From NCBI RefSeq assembly GCF_946479715.1, contig NZ_CAMLHF010000013.1:1-46050 (forward strand): 46,050 nt of DNA, in the 5' to 3' direction. The position numbers and the translations under genes were made by a program. Source of the stretch: an uncultured Pedobacter sp. Lineage in GTDB: Bacteria; Bacteroidota; Bacteroidia; Sphingobacteriales; Sphingobacteriaceae. The notes beneath the pieces are model-generated. The model did not search any database. It was not told where the DNA came from and saw nothing but the letters and a program-made list of their open reading frames with translations. Shown here in pieces: positions 24,576-33,183 of this stretch (the stretch's first letter is position 1; each line of letters opens with the position of its first letter).

Positions 24576-25775
24576 GTGGAAACAATGAATAAATCTGCCA
24601 AGAAAGACCTTTACGAAGCTCCGGACTATTACTTACTGGATGAATTACTTTCTGAAGAACATAAACTGATCAGGGCAACTGCAAGAGATTGGGTTAAGAA
24701 AGAAGTGAGTCCCATTATTGAAGAATATGCTCAAAGAGCTGAATTTCCTAAACAAATCATCAAAGGATTGGGAGAAATAGGTGCTTTTGGTCCTACTATA
24801 CCTGTTGAATATGGTGGTGCCGGACTTGATTATACGTCTTATGGCATTATTATGCAGGAATTAGAACGTGGCGATTCGGGCATCAGGTCTACCGCTTCTG
24901 TACAAGGCTCTCTGGTGATGTATCCTATTTTTGCTTACGGAACTGAAGAACAGCGCAAGAAATATTTACCTAAGCTTGCTACCGGTGAATTGATGGGCTG
25001 CTTTGGATTAACAGAGCCGGATCACGGATCTAATCCGGGCGGAATGGTAACCAATATTAAAGACAATGGAAGCCATTATGTGCTTAATGGTGCAAAAATG
25101 TGGATTTCTAATGCCCCCTTTGCAGATATTGCAGTTGTTTGGGCTAAAGATGAATCTGGTAAGATCAGAGGTATGGTTGTAGAGCGCGGTATGGAAGGTT
25201 TTACGACTCCTGAAACACATGGCAAGTGGAGTTTAAGGGCTTCTGCTACTGGTGAATTGGTGTTTGATAATGTGAAAGTCCCTAAAGAAAACCTATTCCC
25301 TGAGATTTCTGGTTTAAAGGGTCCCTTAGGTTGTCTAAACCAGGCACGTTATGGTATTGCCTGGGGCGCACTTGGTGCTGCTATGGATTGTTATGATACC
25401 GCGTTGCGCTATTCTAAAGAACGTGTTCAGTTTGGTAAACCTATCGCTGGTTTTCAATTACAGCAAAAGAAGTTAGCGGAAATGATTACAGAGATTACTA
25501 AAGGTCAGTTACTGGTGTGGCGCTTAGGCGTACTAAAAAGTGAAAACAGAGCTACTTCTGAACAGATCTCTATGGCAAAAAGAAACAGTGTAGAGATTGC
25601 GCTGGATATCGCTCGTAATGCAAGACAAATGCTTGGTGGTATGGGAATTACTGGAGAATATTCAATTATGAGACATATGATGAATCTGGAGTCTGTAGTA
25701 ACATACGAGGGAACCCATGATATTCATCTATTAATTACAGGAATGGATGTAACAGGCATAAATGCCTTTAAATAA
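24576..25775 (+). CDS. Acyl-CoA dehydrogenase, glutaryl-CoA dehydrogenase-like
   Basis: 399 residues, full acyl-CoA dehydrogenase fold. The FAD/substrate segment CFGLTEPDHGSNPGGM, the NGAKMWISNAPFADI strand, the ARYGIAWGALGAA helix, QFGKPIAGFQLQQ and ARQMLGGMGITGEY are those of the glutaryl-CoA branch. The catalytic base is Glu378 in TYEGTHDIH. It would oxidise and decarboxylate glutaryl-CoA to crotonyl-CoA in lysine or tryptophan breakdown, with ETF as electron acceptor. Other lysine degradation genes are not in the window. A small SRPBCC gene follows by 31 bases. Confidence 0.88.
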   Translation: METMNKSAKKDLYEAPDYYLLDELLSEEHKLIRATARDWVKKEVSPIIEEYAQRAEFPKQIIKGLGEIGAFGPTIPVEYGGAGLDYTSYGIIMQELERGDSGIRSTASVQGSLVMYPIFAYGTEEQRKKYLPKLATGELMGCFGLTEPDHGSNPGGMVTNIKDNGSHYVLNGAKMWISNAPFADIAVVWAKDESGKIRGMVVERGMEGFTTPETHGKWSLRASATGELVFDNVKVPKENLFPEISGLKGPLGCLNQARYGIAWGALGAAMDCYDTALRYSKERVQFGKPIAGFQLQQKKLAEMITEITKGQLLVWRLGVLKSENRATSEQISMAKRNSVEIALDIARNARQMLGGMGITGEYSIMRHMMNLESVVTYEGTHDIHLLITGMDVTGINAFK

Positions 25776-25806
25776 TTTATAAACAGCGGAAATCAATCAT
25801 TTATTA

Positions 25807-26187
25807 ATGAAGACATTTAAGAAATATACTTATTTGCCTGCACCTCCTGAAGAGGTTTATTGGGCATTAACGAAAGCGCAAAGCATACAACTGTGGACCG
25901 GTGCAGAGGTTGAATTTACAGAAGAACCTGGTACAGAATTCTCTTTTTGGGAGGGGGATATCACCGGTAAGAATGTTGAATTTGAATACGGTAAAAAAAT
26001 TATACAACAATGGTATTTTGGCGAAGATAATGAGCCATCAATAGTAACCATTAAGCTGCACGAAGATAAAAAAGGTACTTCTTTGGAGTTTGTTCAAACC
26101 AATATTCCAGATGAAGATTATAAAGATTTTACTGAAGGAATTGAAGAGTACTATTTAGGAGGTCTGGTTGACTTCTTTGAAGAGTAA
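25807..26187 (+). CDS. START-like/AHSA1-type SRPBCC domain protein
   Basis: 126 residues forming one SRPBCC (Bet v 1-like) domain: KYTYLPAPPEEVYWALTKAQ at the start, LWTGAEVEFTEEPGTEFSFW, IVTIKLHEDKKGTSLEFVQ and a final amphipathic helix. Such proteins bind hydrophobic ligands or, in AHSA1, interact with Hsp90. It lacks added domains. Same strand as the acyl-CoA dehydrogenase and followed by a strong terminator, so it probably ends that transcript. Confidence 0.8.
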   Translation: MKTFKKYTYLPAPPEEVYWALTKAQSIQLWTGAEVEFTEEPGTEFSFWEGDITGKNVEFEYGKKIIQQWYFGEDNEPSIVTIKLHEDKKGTSLEFVQTNIPDEDYKDFTEGIEEYYLGGLVDFFEE

Positions 26188-26188
26188 A

Positions 26189-26235
26189 AAGTGCAATCCT
26201 CATTCTGAAATAAATTCAGAATGAGGATTGCACTT
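26189..26235. terminator. Strong bidirectional terminator between convergent genes
   Basis: A 21-bp perfect stem (26189-26209 with 26215-26235) around the 5-base loop ATAAA. It separates the SRPBCC gene from lysA. Very stable; the inner arm reads AATCCTCATTCTGAA. Confidence 0.88.
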
Positions 26236-26250
26236 GTAAATATCGTTTCC

Positions 26251-27408
26251 TTAAATATCTGTATTGTAAACAGACACAATGTTTTCTCTTAAATTGTAAT
26301 GCGAAGCCATTACTTCTCCATAAGCACCAGTACTATTTAAAGCAATAAGATCTCCACGGAGTGTTCCCGGCAATTCTACCTCTTTACCAAAACAGTCGGT
26401 GCTTTCACAAATAGGTCCAACTACATCATACTTTACTGAATTTGATTCAGATAATCTTGAGATATTAGATATTTTATGATAAGCCTGATAAAGCGCCGGT
26501 CTCATTAATTCAGTCATACCTGCATCAAGAATAATGAAGTTCTTTTTCTTTCCATTCTTTACATATAGTACTTTGCTTATTAATGATGAAGATTGTCCTA
26601 CCAATGCACGGCCTAACTCAAAATGAACTTCCTGGTTTGATCTAACATTCAGAAAATCATTAAATATCTTAAAATAAGAGCTGAAATCAGGAATCTGTTG
26701 CTCCGGGTTGTGATAATCAATACCCAATCCACCCCCAACATTTAATACCTTCACGGTAAAGCCTCTTTCTTCGAACCACTCGGCAAATTCATTTACGCGT
26801 ACACAAAGATTTTTATATACATCAAGGTTAGTTATTTGAGAACCAATATGAAAATGAATCCCAATAAACTCCAGGTTAGGCGATTTTTTTAAAGTCTCAG
26901 CACATAATGGCAAATCCCATGAGTTTATACCAAACTTATTTTCATCTAATCCGGTTGTAATGTTATGGTGGGTATGTGCATCTACATTTGGATTAATACG
27001 TATAGCTACTCTGGCTTTTTTGTTCTTCTTACCTGCCAACTCATTAATAACTTCAAGTTCCTGAATAGATTCTACGTTAAAACAGAAAATATCATTGTCC
27101 AGTGCACCGTTAATTTCCTTATCAGATTTACCCACACCCGCAAAAACTACCTGATCTTTCGAGAAGCCCACTTCTATTGCTTTGCTTACCTCGCCTCCAC
27201 TAACGCAATCGGCCCCAAAGCCTGTAGCCTTTATTTTTTCTAGAACCCGCTGATTGAAGTTTGCTTTCATGGCGTAGTGCACATGAAAATTATATAACTT
27301 AGCTGCATCAGCACAATTACTAAGCGTTTTTTGCAGCAAAGTAAGGTCGTAGAAGTAGAAAGGTGTTTCTAAACTTGCGAAGTGCGATATATCTTTATCA
27401 GAAAACAT
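26251..27408 (-). CDS. lysA: Diaminopimelate decarboxylase
   Basis: 385 residues, fold-type III PLP enzyme making L-lysine from meso-diaminopimelate. PLP lysine is Lys48 in YAMKANFN. Further motifs: FIGIHFHIGSQI, the NVGGGLGIDY glycine loop, and PICESTDCFGKE carrying the active-site cysteine. It lies downstream of an aspartokinase gene on the same strand (lysine pathway start and end), with a small opposite-strand gene in the gap. Slightly shorter than the E. coli enzyme but complete. Confidence 0.94.
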   Translation of the reverse strand: MFSDKDISHFASLETPFYFYDLTLLQKTLSNCADAAKLYNFHVHYAMKANFNQRVLEKIKATGFGADCVSGGEVSKAIEVGFSKDQVVFAGVGKSDKEINGALDNDIFCFNVESIQELEVINELAGKKNKKARVAIRINPNVDAHTHHNITTGLDENKFGINSWDLPLCAETLKKSPNLEFIGIHFHIGSQITNLDVYKNLCVRVNEFAEWFEERGFTVKVLNVGGGLGIDYHNPEQQIPDFSSYFKIFNDFLNVRSNQEVHFELGRALVGQSSSLISKVLYVKNGKKKNFIILDAGMTELMRPALYQAYHKISNISRLSESNSVKYDVVGPICESTDCFGKEVELPGTLRGDLIALNSTGAYGEVMASHYNLRENIVSVYNTDI

Positions 27409-27409
27409 A

Positions 27410-27586
27410 ATGTTTAAATATCTTTTTATAATTGTTATTGTTGTTTTGGGTCTGATCTACTTTGGTAATCATCTCGACTATAAAAAGCAGAAGATCAGTA
27501 GAAAAGAGTACGAAAGAAGAAATCGTCTCTTCATCGCACTCGTTTTCATTATAGCTGGTATTATCTTTTGGCTTAGAAGAAGATAA
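27410..27586 (+). CDS. 58-residue two-helix membrane protein (short ORF between lysA and aspartokinase)
   Basis: The frame ATG 27410 to TAA 27584-27586 encodes 58 residues with two hydrophobic helices (about residues 4-19 and 39-55) joined by a very basic loop (YKKQKISRKEYERRNR) and a basic end (LRRR). The positive-inside rule predicts loop and tail orientation conflicts, so a hairpin or dimer is possible. It exactly fills the gap: its ATG is one base from the lysA start codon (divergent) and its stop abuts the aspartokinase stop (convergent). No family recognised. The hydrophobic-basic-hydrophobic pattern argues for a real gene; antisense chance cannot be excluded. Confidence 0.62.
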   Translation: MFKYLFIIVIVVLGLIYFGNHLDYKKQKISRKEYERRNRLFIALVFIIAGIIFWLRRR

Positions 27587-28900
27587 TTACTCAAATAAGC
27601 GGTTATGTAAGCTTTTTAATGCCTCAGTTTTATCAGCTGTATTTATTAGTAACGAAATGTTATAGCTACTACCACCGTAAGAGATCATACGTACCGGAAT
27701 GTGTTTAATTGAATCCAATACACGGGCAGCATAACCATGCTTTTCTGCACTAAAATCGCCAACCACACAAACTATCGATTGATCATTATCAACTTCTACA
27801 CTTCCAAAATCATGTAGCTCTTCAATAATTTTATCCAGATTATCAGTAAAATCAACAGTTACAGAAACAGCTACTTCAGAAGTAGTGATCATGTCTATTG
27901 GTGTTTTATAACGTTCAAATATCTCAAAAACACGTCTTAAGAAACCATACGCCAATAACATTCTGCTCGATTGAATCTTGATAGCGGTGATACCATCTTT
28001 AGCAGCAATTGATTTTATTTTGCCTTTTTCACTATCGTTCGTAATCAGCGTACCAGAAGCTGAAGGTTCCATAGTGTTCAATAACCTTACAGGAATCTTG
28101 TATTTTTGAGCAGGGAAAACAGATTGAGGGTGTAATATTTTTGCGCCAAAATAAGCTAACTCAGCAGCTTCATCAAACGAAAGCTGAGAGATTGGTTTGG
28201 TGCCTTTAACTATCCTTGGATCGTTGTTATGCATACCATCAATATCTGTCCATATCTGAACTTCCTCGGCTAGTATGGCCGCTCCTATTAAAGATGCAGT
28301 GTAATCACTTCCACCACGTCTAAGGTTATCTACTTCACCAAAGCTGTTTCTGCAGATAAATCCTTGTGTAATGAATAGCTTATTTCCTTTGTTTTGATCT
28401 AATATTGGTTGCAGGTGTTTAGTTGTATAAGGAACATCAGGTTCATTGTCCTCATCAGTTTTCATGAAATCTAAAGCAGGCAACAATACAGAGGGAACAC
28501 CTATCGATTTAAGATAGATATGATATAATGTAGTTGATAACAATTCACCTTGTGCAAGTACTACTTTTTCCTCAATTGGCGTAAAAAGATCATTTACCAA
28601 TGTTTCAAGGAAGTTAAAGTGATAATTTACTACTTCCTGTCCTTGCTCACGAAAATCACCTTCGGGTAAAAGCTCAATAACAAATTCATTATATTTCTGA
28701 TGCAATGCGTTAATAAGACTTAACGCGGCCTGTTTATCTTCCTTTAAAAGTTTGGCTGAAATTTCCACTAAACTGTTCGTTGTGCCCGACACTGCAGAAA
28801 GCACTACAATTTGTTCTTCTGCCGGATTAATGATATCCAGCAATTTTTTCATCCGCTCAGGGCTTCCTACAGAAGTTCCTCCAAACTTTAATATTCTCAT
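27587..28900 (-). CDS. Aspartate kinase (monofunctional)
   Basis: 437 residues. Amino-acid kinase domain (1-290) with MRILKFGGTSVGSPERM, LRRGGSDYTASLIGAA and WTDIDGM; C-terminal tandem ACT region (about 300-437) with TSEVAVSVTVD, for feedback control by lysine or threonine. It phosphorylates L-aspartate, the first step to lysine, threonine and methionine. No homoserine dehydrogenase domain, so not a ThrA fusion. Upstream is a 269-base divergent gap with no recognisable lysine riboswitch. Confidence 0.93.
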   Translation of the reverse strand: MRILKFGGTSVGSPERMKKLLDIINPAEEQIVVLSAVSGTTNSLVEISAKLLKEDKQAALSLINALHQKYNEFVIELLPEGDFREQGQEVVNYHFNFLETLVNDLFTPIEEKVVLAQGELLSTTLYHIYLKSIGVPSVLLPALDFMKTDEDNEPDVPYTTKHLQPILDQNKGNKLFITQGFICRNSFGEVDNLRRGGSDYTASLIGAAILAEEVQIWTDIDGMHNNDPRIVKGTKPISQLSFDEAAELAYFGAKILHPQSVFPAQKYKIPVRLLNTMEPSASGTLITNDSEKGKIKSIAAKDGITAIKIQSSRMLLAYGFLRRVFEIFERYKTPIDMITTSEVAVSVTVDFTDNLDKIIEELHDFGSVEVDNDQSIVCVVGDFSAEKHGYAARVLDSIKHIPVRMISYGGSSYNISLLINTADKTEALKSLHNRLFE

Positions 28901-29169
28901 AGTTTTATAAATTGTTTTTTGGTAATAAACCCATCAGCAAAATTGTGATGGTTTCATTATTAGTTATTTAAATTTTAAAGGTTAATATTATTTCAATCAA
29001 ATTGGTTATATACTTATATTAGGGCGTGAAATTAAAGAAAACAGCGCTAATAATCATGATATTGACGAAATAAAATTTGGAATATTATATGAATTGGGCT
29101 TTTCTAACAAAACTTCACAGTTATATTACTGTTTTTCATTAAGATATCTTAAAAAACACATCATAAACT

Positions 29170-30903
29170 ATGCAATTAGAAGCAGCTACATTAAATACCA
29201 TAAACGAATGGCTTAATGGTAATTACGACGAAAAAACTAAGCAAGAAATACAGCAATTGCTAGATAAAGAAGCTTTTACTGAGCTTACAGATTCTTTCTA
29301 CAGAAGTCTGGAGTTTGGTACCGGAGGTTTACGTGGGATAATGGGTGCAGGATCTAACAGGATCAATAAGTATACAATTGGTACTGCTACACAGGGTTTA
29401 AGTAACTATCTTCTTAAAAAATATCCGGGTGAAAAGGTTAAAGTTGCCATAGCGCACGATAGCCGTAATAACTCTGATTATTTTGCGAAAATCACTGCTG
29501 ATGTGTTTTCTGCAAATGGTATTCACGTTTACTTTTTCAAAGCACTAAGACCTACTCCGGAATTATCTTTTGCGATCCGTGAATTAGGCTGTCGCAGTGG
29601 TGTGATGCTTACTGCCTCTCATAATCCAAAAGAATATAACGGTTACAAAGCCTATGGCGCCGATGGTGGGCAATTTACTGCTCCAGATGATACACTTGTA
29701 ATGGATGAAGTGGCTAATATTAAAAGCATTGATGAGGTTAAATTTGATCGTATTGATAATAATATTGAATTGATTGGCGAAGAAATTGATCAGCTTTATC
29801 TGGATAAAATAACTGAATTATCAGTATCCCCAGAAGCTATTGCCCGTCAAAAAGACCTTAAAATTGTGTACTCTCCTATCCATGGAACCGGAATTACATT
29901 GGTGCCTAAGGCCCTTGAGCAGTTTGGTTTTACTAATTTAACCTTGGTTGAAGAACAAAGTACCCCTGATGGTAATTTTCCAACTGTAGTATATCCAAAC
30001 CCTGAAGAAAAAGAAGCACTTACACTTGCTTTGAAAAAAGCTGAGGAAATAGATGCGGATCTTGTTCTGGCCACAGACCCTGATGCCGATAGAGTTGGTA
30101 TTGCTGTTAAAAATAATGATGGTGAATTTGTACTCCTAAACGGAAACCAGACGGGTAGTTTACTAATTAATTACCTGTTAAGTGCATGGGAAGAAAAAGG
30201 TAAGCTTACAGGAGATCAGTATATTGTTAAAACAATAGTAACATCTAATCTAATTGAAACAATAGCTAAGGCTAAAAATGTTACTTATTACAATACCTTA
30301 ACAGGCTTTAAGTGGATTGGTCATTTAATGACAAGCCTGGAAGGTAAGAAAACGTTTATAGGTGGTGGTGAAGAAAGCTATGGTTACCTTATCGGAGAGC
30401 TTGTTAGAGATAAGGATGCCGTTGTATCTTGTGCTTTTATTGCAGAAATGACTGCTTTTTACAAAGATAAAGGCAGCAGTTTATACGATGCTATGCTTGA
30501 TATGTATGTACAGTATGGTTTGTATAAAGAAGAATTGGTATCCATAACCAAAAAGGGAAAAACCGGAGCTGAGGAAATCAAAGCGATGATGGAGAAATTC
30601 AGGAACAACCCTCCTGTTACATTAGGCGGTTCTAAAGTTGCAACTTTAAAGGATTACGAATTAGGTATCGAAACGGATTTGATTGCAAATGAAAAGAAAA
30701 ATCTGGAACTCCCTAAATCTGATGTTCTTCAGTTTATAACCGAAGACGGAAGCATTATCTCTGCCAGGCCATCAGGAACAGAGCCTAAAATTAAATTCTA
30801 TTGCAGTGTAAATGCACCACTTAAGGATAAAGCCGGCTTTAAAGCTGCTGATGCTGAACTTAGTGCAAAAGTAAAAGCTATTATGAACGATTTAGAGGTT
30901 TAA
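29170..30903 (+). CDS. Phospho-sugar mutase (phosphoglucomutase/phosphomannomutase family)
   Basis: 577 residues, alpha-D-phosphohexomutase superfamily with four domains. Catalytic phosphoserine Ser150 in TASHNPKEYNG; metal loop DPDADR at 303-308; sugar-binding GGGEESYG at 398-405; phosphate-binding RPSGTEPKIKFY near the C-terminus. Interconverts hexose 1- and 6-phosphates, cytoplasmic. The length fits PgcA-like enzymes that also act on deoxyribose/ribose phosphate; the precise sugar is not clear. The stop codon lies inside the loop of its terminator. Confidence 0.93.
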   Translation: MQLEAATLNTINEWLNGNYDEKTKQEIQQLLDKEAFTELTDSFYRSLEFGTGGLRGIMGAGSNRINKYTIGTATQGLSNYLLKKYPGEKVKVAIAHDSRNNSDYFAKITADVFSANGIHVYFFKALRPTPELSFAIRELGCRSGVMLTASHNPKEYNGYKAYGADGGQFTAPDDTLVMDEVANIKSIDEVKFDRIDNNIELIGEEIDQLYLDKITELSVSPEAIARQKDLKIVYSPIHGTGITLVPKALEQFGFTNLTLVEEQSTPDGNFPTVVYPNPEEKEALTLALKKAEEIDADLVLATDPDADRVGIAVKNNDGEFVLLNGNQTGSLLINYLLSAWEEKGKLTGDQYIVKTIVTSNLIETIAKAKNVTYYNTLTGFKWIGHLMTSLEGKKTFIGGGEESYGYLIGELVRDKDAVVSCAFIAEMTAFYKDKGSSLYDAMLDMYVQYGLYKEELVSITKKGKTGAEEIKAMMEKFRNNPPVTLGGSKVATLKDYELGIETDLIANEKKNLELPKSDVLQFITEDGSIISARPSGTEPKIKFYCSVNAPLKDKAGFKAADAELSAKVKAIMNDLEV

Positions 30904-30922
30904 TAACCTCTAAATCATCTTT
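30889..30922. terminator. Bidirectional terminator built into the ends of two genes
   Basis: Perfect 12-bp stem GATTTAGAGGTT (30889-30900) / AACCTCTAAATC (30905-30916), loop TAAT. The mutase TAA stop is in the loop and the LacI-type TGA stop overlaps the right arm. ATCTTTTT follows on the plus strand. Confidence 0.8.
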
Positions 30923-31931
30923 TTATAAACTTAGGCTGCAAAATTATTTTGCTTGCCTCTTTCTTTATCAAAGTATTACTGGCCGAAGCAAGCTCATTTA
31001 AAAGTACATCGATGATCTTCTCGGCCATTTCTTCTATAGGCTGATCTACAACACTAATTGGAGGTGTATGTAATTTAAATACATCATGATCATCGTAGGC
31101 TACAATACTGAAATCATCATTGATTTCTTTGTTTATCAGTTTTAATACTAATAAACCCTTAATTGCAAGATAGTTGGTGGAGAATAATACCGCATCAATC
31201 TTCGGGTTTTTTTCAAACAATAACATTAACTGTGCATTTGTATTGTCATCCGTACTATCAAATGGAATTTCAGTATAAATACCTTTATTGAACTTGATGC
31301 CGTGATCCTGAAGCGCCTTTTCGTATCCAAGGAAACGATTATTGATCTGGTCTACGTGCAAATCTACAGTTACAAAAGCAATATTCTTTTTGCCACTATC
31401 GATAAGATGCTTGGTAGCGATATAAGTTCCGTTAAAGTTATCAACCACCACACAATTAACTTCCATGTCAGGAAGGTTCCTATCGAATATAACTACAGGG
31501 ATGCGTTCTGCAAGCAATTGCTTAATCTCGCCTTCGATGCCAGGTACCGGAGCTATAATATAGGCGTCCACTTGTCTGGACTTAAACATCTCTATGAGCT
31601 CCTTAGCCTTAACCGGGTCATTCTCAGTACTTGAGTAACTGATTTTATAACCTTTTTTATAAGCTTTATCTTCTATTTTACGGGCAATACTAGCAAAGAA
31701 TGGGTTAGAGATATCCTCTACTATAAGTCCTATTGTTTGCGTATTTCCTGTTCTTAAACTTCTGGCTACCTGATTTGGTTTAAAATCAAACTCTTTAATT
31801 ATAGTATTAACCTTTTCAATAACAGCCTTGCTAATACGCATTTGTTCAGCCTTGCCATTTAAAATAAAGGATACAGTTGTAATAGATACATTGGCCTTAC
31901 TGGCGATGTCTTTTATTGATGCTGGTTTCAT
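30915..31931 (-). CDS. LacI/GalR family transcriptional regulator
   Basis: 338 residues. The N-terminal helix-turn-helix and hinge (IKDIASKANVSITTVSFILNG, KPNQVARSLRTG) is followed by a periplasmic-binding-protein-like effector domain (60-335: GLIVEDISNPFFASIARKIE, DAYIIAPV). Its ATG overlaps the proA stop codon by 4 bases (ATGA), so it is translationally coupled to proA, although LacI proteins usually sense sugars. It is convergent with the phosphosugar mutase gene. The ligand and targets are unknown. Confidence 0.92.
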   Translation of the reverse strand: MKPASIKDIASKANVSITTVSFILNGKAEQMRISKAVIEKVNTIIKEFDFKPNQVARSLRTGNTQTIGLIVEDISNPFFASIARKIEDKAYKKGYKISYSSTENDPVKAKELIEMFKSRQVDAYIIAPVPGIEGEIKQLLAERIPVVIFDRNLPDMEVNCVVVDNFNGTYIATKHLIDSGKKNIAFVTVDLHVDQINNRFLGYEKALQDHGIKFNKGIYTEIPFDSTDDNTNAQLMLLFEKNPKIDAVLFSTNYLAIKGLLVLKLINKEINDDFSIVAYDDHDVFKLHTPPISVVDQPIEEMAEKIIDVLLNELASASNTLIKKEASKIILQPKFIKR

Positions 31932-33181
31932 CTTACTTGTCCCTCACCTTTAACAATCCATTTTTCTGTAACAAGTTTCTCAAGAGCAAAAGGCCCTCTG
32001 GCGTGTAATTTCTGAGTAGATATGCCAATTTCTGCACCTAAACCAAAAACCTGGCCATCAGTAAATCTTGTTGAAGCGTTTAAGTACACCACAGCCGCAT
32101 CAACCTGGTTTAGAAACAATTCAGTTTTAACAGGGTTTTGAGTAATAATTGCTTCAGAGTGTTTTGAAGAGAATTTTGCAATATGATCAAGCGCCTCGTC
32201 TGTACTATCAACAATCTTCACAGAACATTTAAAATCAAGGAACTCTCTTCCAAAATCTTCAGGTTCAGCTTTATTAATTAAAGGATAGTTCTGATCTTTT
32301 AAAATCTTATAAGAATCTTCATCGGCAAATATCTCAACATTATATCCGGCCAGCATTGGTCCAAGCTTTTCCAGAAAAGATTGTGCAACTGCTCTATCTA
32401 CCAAAACGGTATCCAATGCATTACAAACGGAAGGCCTGGAAACTTTGGCATTTACCACTATTTTAGCAGCATCATCAAGTTTAGCCGACTCTTCTACATA
32501 AGTATGGCACACACCAGCACCTGTCTCGATTACTGGTACTAAAGCGTTTTTGCGAACGAATTCAATAAGCTGATTAGAGCCTCTAGGGATAATTACATCT
32601 ATATACTTTTCTGCAGTTAGAATATCTAAAATGTACTTTCTTTCAGCCGGGAGTTGCTGTACAATATTTATATCGAGGTTGTTTTCTGCAAGAACCTGTT
32701 GAATTAAAGAAACAACAAATAAATTGGTATGATAAGCATCCTGACCACCTCTAAGTAAACAAACATTTCCTGATCTAATGCATAAAGCAGCTACATCAAG
32801 GGTAACGTTTGGTCTTGATTCATAAATTACAGCAACCACACCAAGCGGTACGGTTCTTTTTTGAATAAAAAGTCCATTATCAATTGTCTTTTCAGAAAGG
32901 ATTTTGTTAGTTGGATCTTCCAGGTTTGATACATCTATCAAACTTTTACTAAGTTCAATAATCCGTTCCGCATTTAACAGAAGACGATCCTTTTTGGGGT
33001 CAGCATCGGACATCTTCTCCAGATCCTTTAAATTCTCAGCAATGATGTCTTCTATTCTCTCAGAAATAATTTGTGCAATTCGGGTAATTATGCCTTGTTT
33101 ATTCTTATCGCTGAGCGTTGATATCGATTTTTTGGCATTTTGTGCACTAATTAACTGGTCTTCTATTGATTCCATTATCAT
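31928..33181 (-). CDS. proA: Glutamate-5-semialdehyde dehydrogenase
   Basis: 417 residues, NADPH-dependent reduction of gamma-glutamyl phosphate in proline synthesis. ALDH-like fold with GVVAVIYESRPNVTLDVAALCIRSGN split over residues 114-139, PRGSNQLIEFVR, ETGAGVCHTYV and the catalytic Cys253 in SRPSVCNALDT. It follows proB by 2 bases and overlaps the regulator gene by 4. The start could also be the third codon (ATG at 33175). Confidence 0.95.
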   Translation of the reverse strand: MIMESIEDQLISAQNAKKSISTLSDKNKQGIITRIAQIISERIEDIIAENLKDLEKMSDADPKKDRLLLNAERIIELSKSLIDVSNLEDPTNKILSEKTIDNGLFIQKRTVPLGVVAVIYESRPNVTLDVAALCIRSGNVCLLRGGQDAYHTNLFVVSLIQQVLAENNLDINIVQQLPAERKYILDILTAEKYIDVIIPRGSNQLIEFVRKNALVPVIETGAGVCHTYVEESAKLDDAAKIVVNAKVSRPSVCNALDTVLVDRAVAQSFLEKLGPMLAGYNVEIFADEDSYKILKDQNYPLINKAEPEDFGREFLDFKCSVKIVDSTDEALDHIAKFSSKHSEAIITQNPVKTELFLNQVDAAVVYLNASTRFTDGQVFGLGAEIGISTQKLHARGPFALEKLVTEKWIVKGEGQVR

Positions 33182-33183
33182 AC

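Noticed and set aside
28901..29169. Possible lysine riboswitch upstream of aspartokinase
   Set aside because: No conserved multi-stem core was recognisable; only a 6-bp hairpin (CCATCA/TGATGG) was seen.
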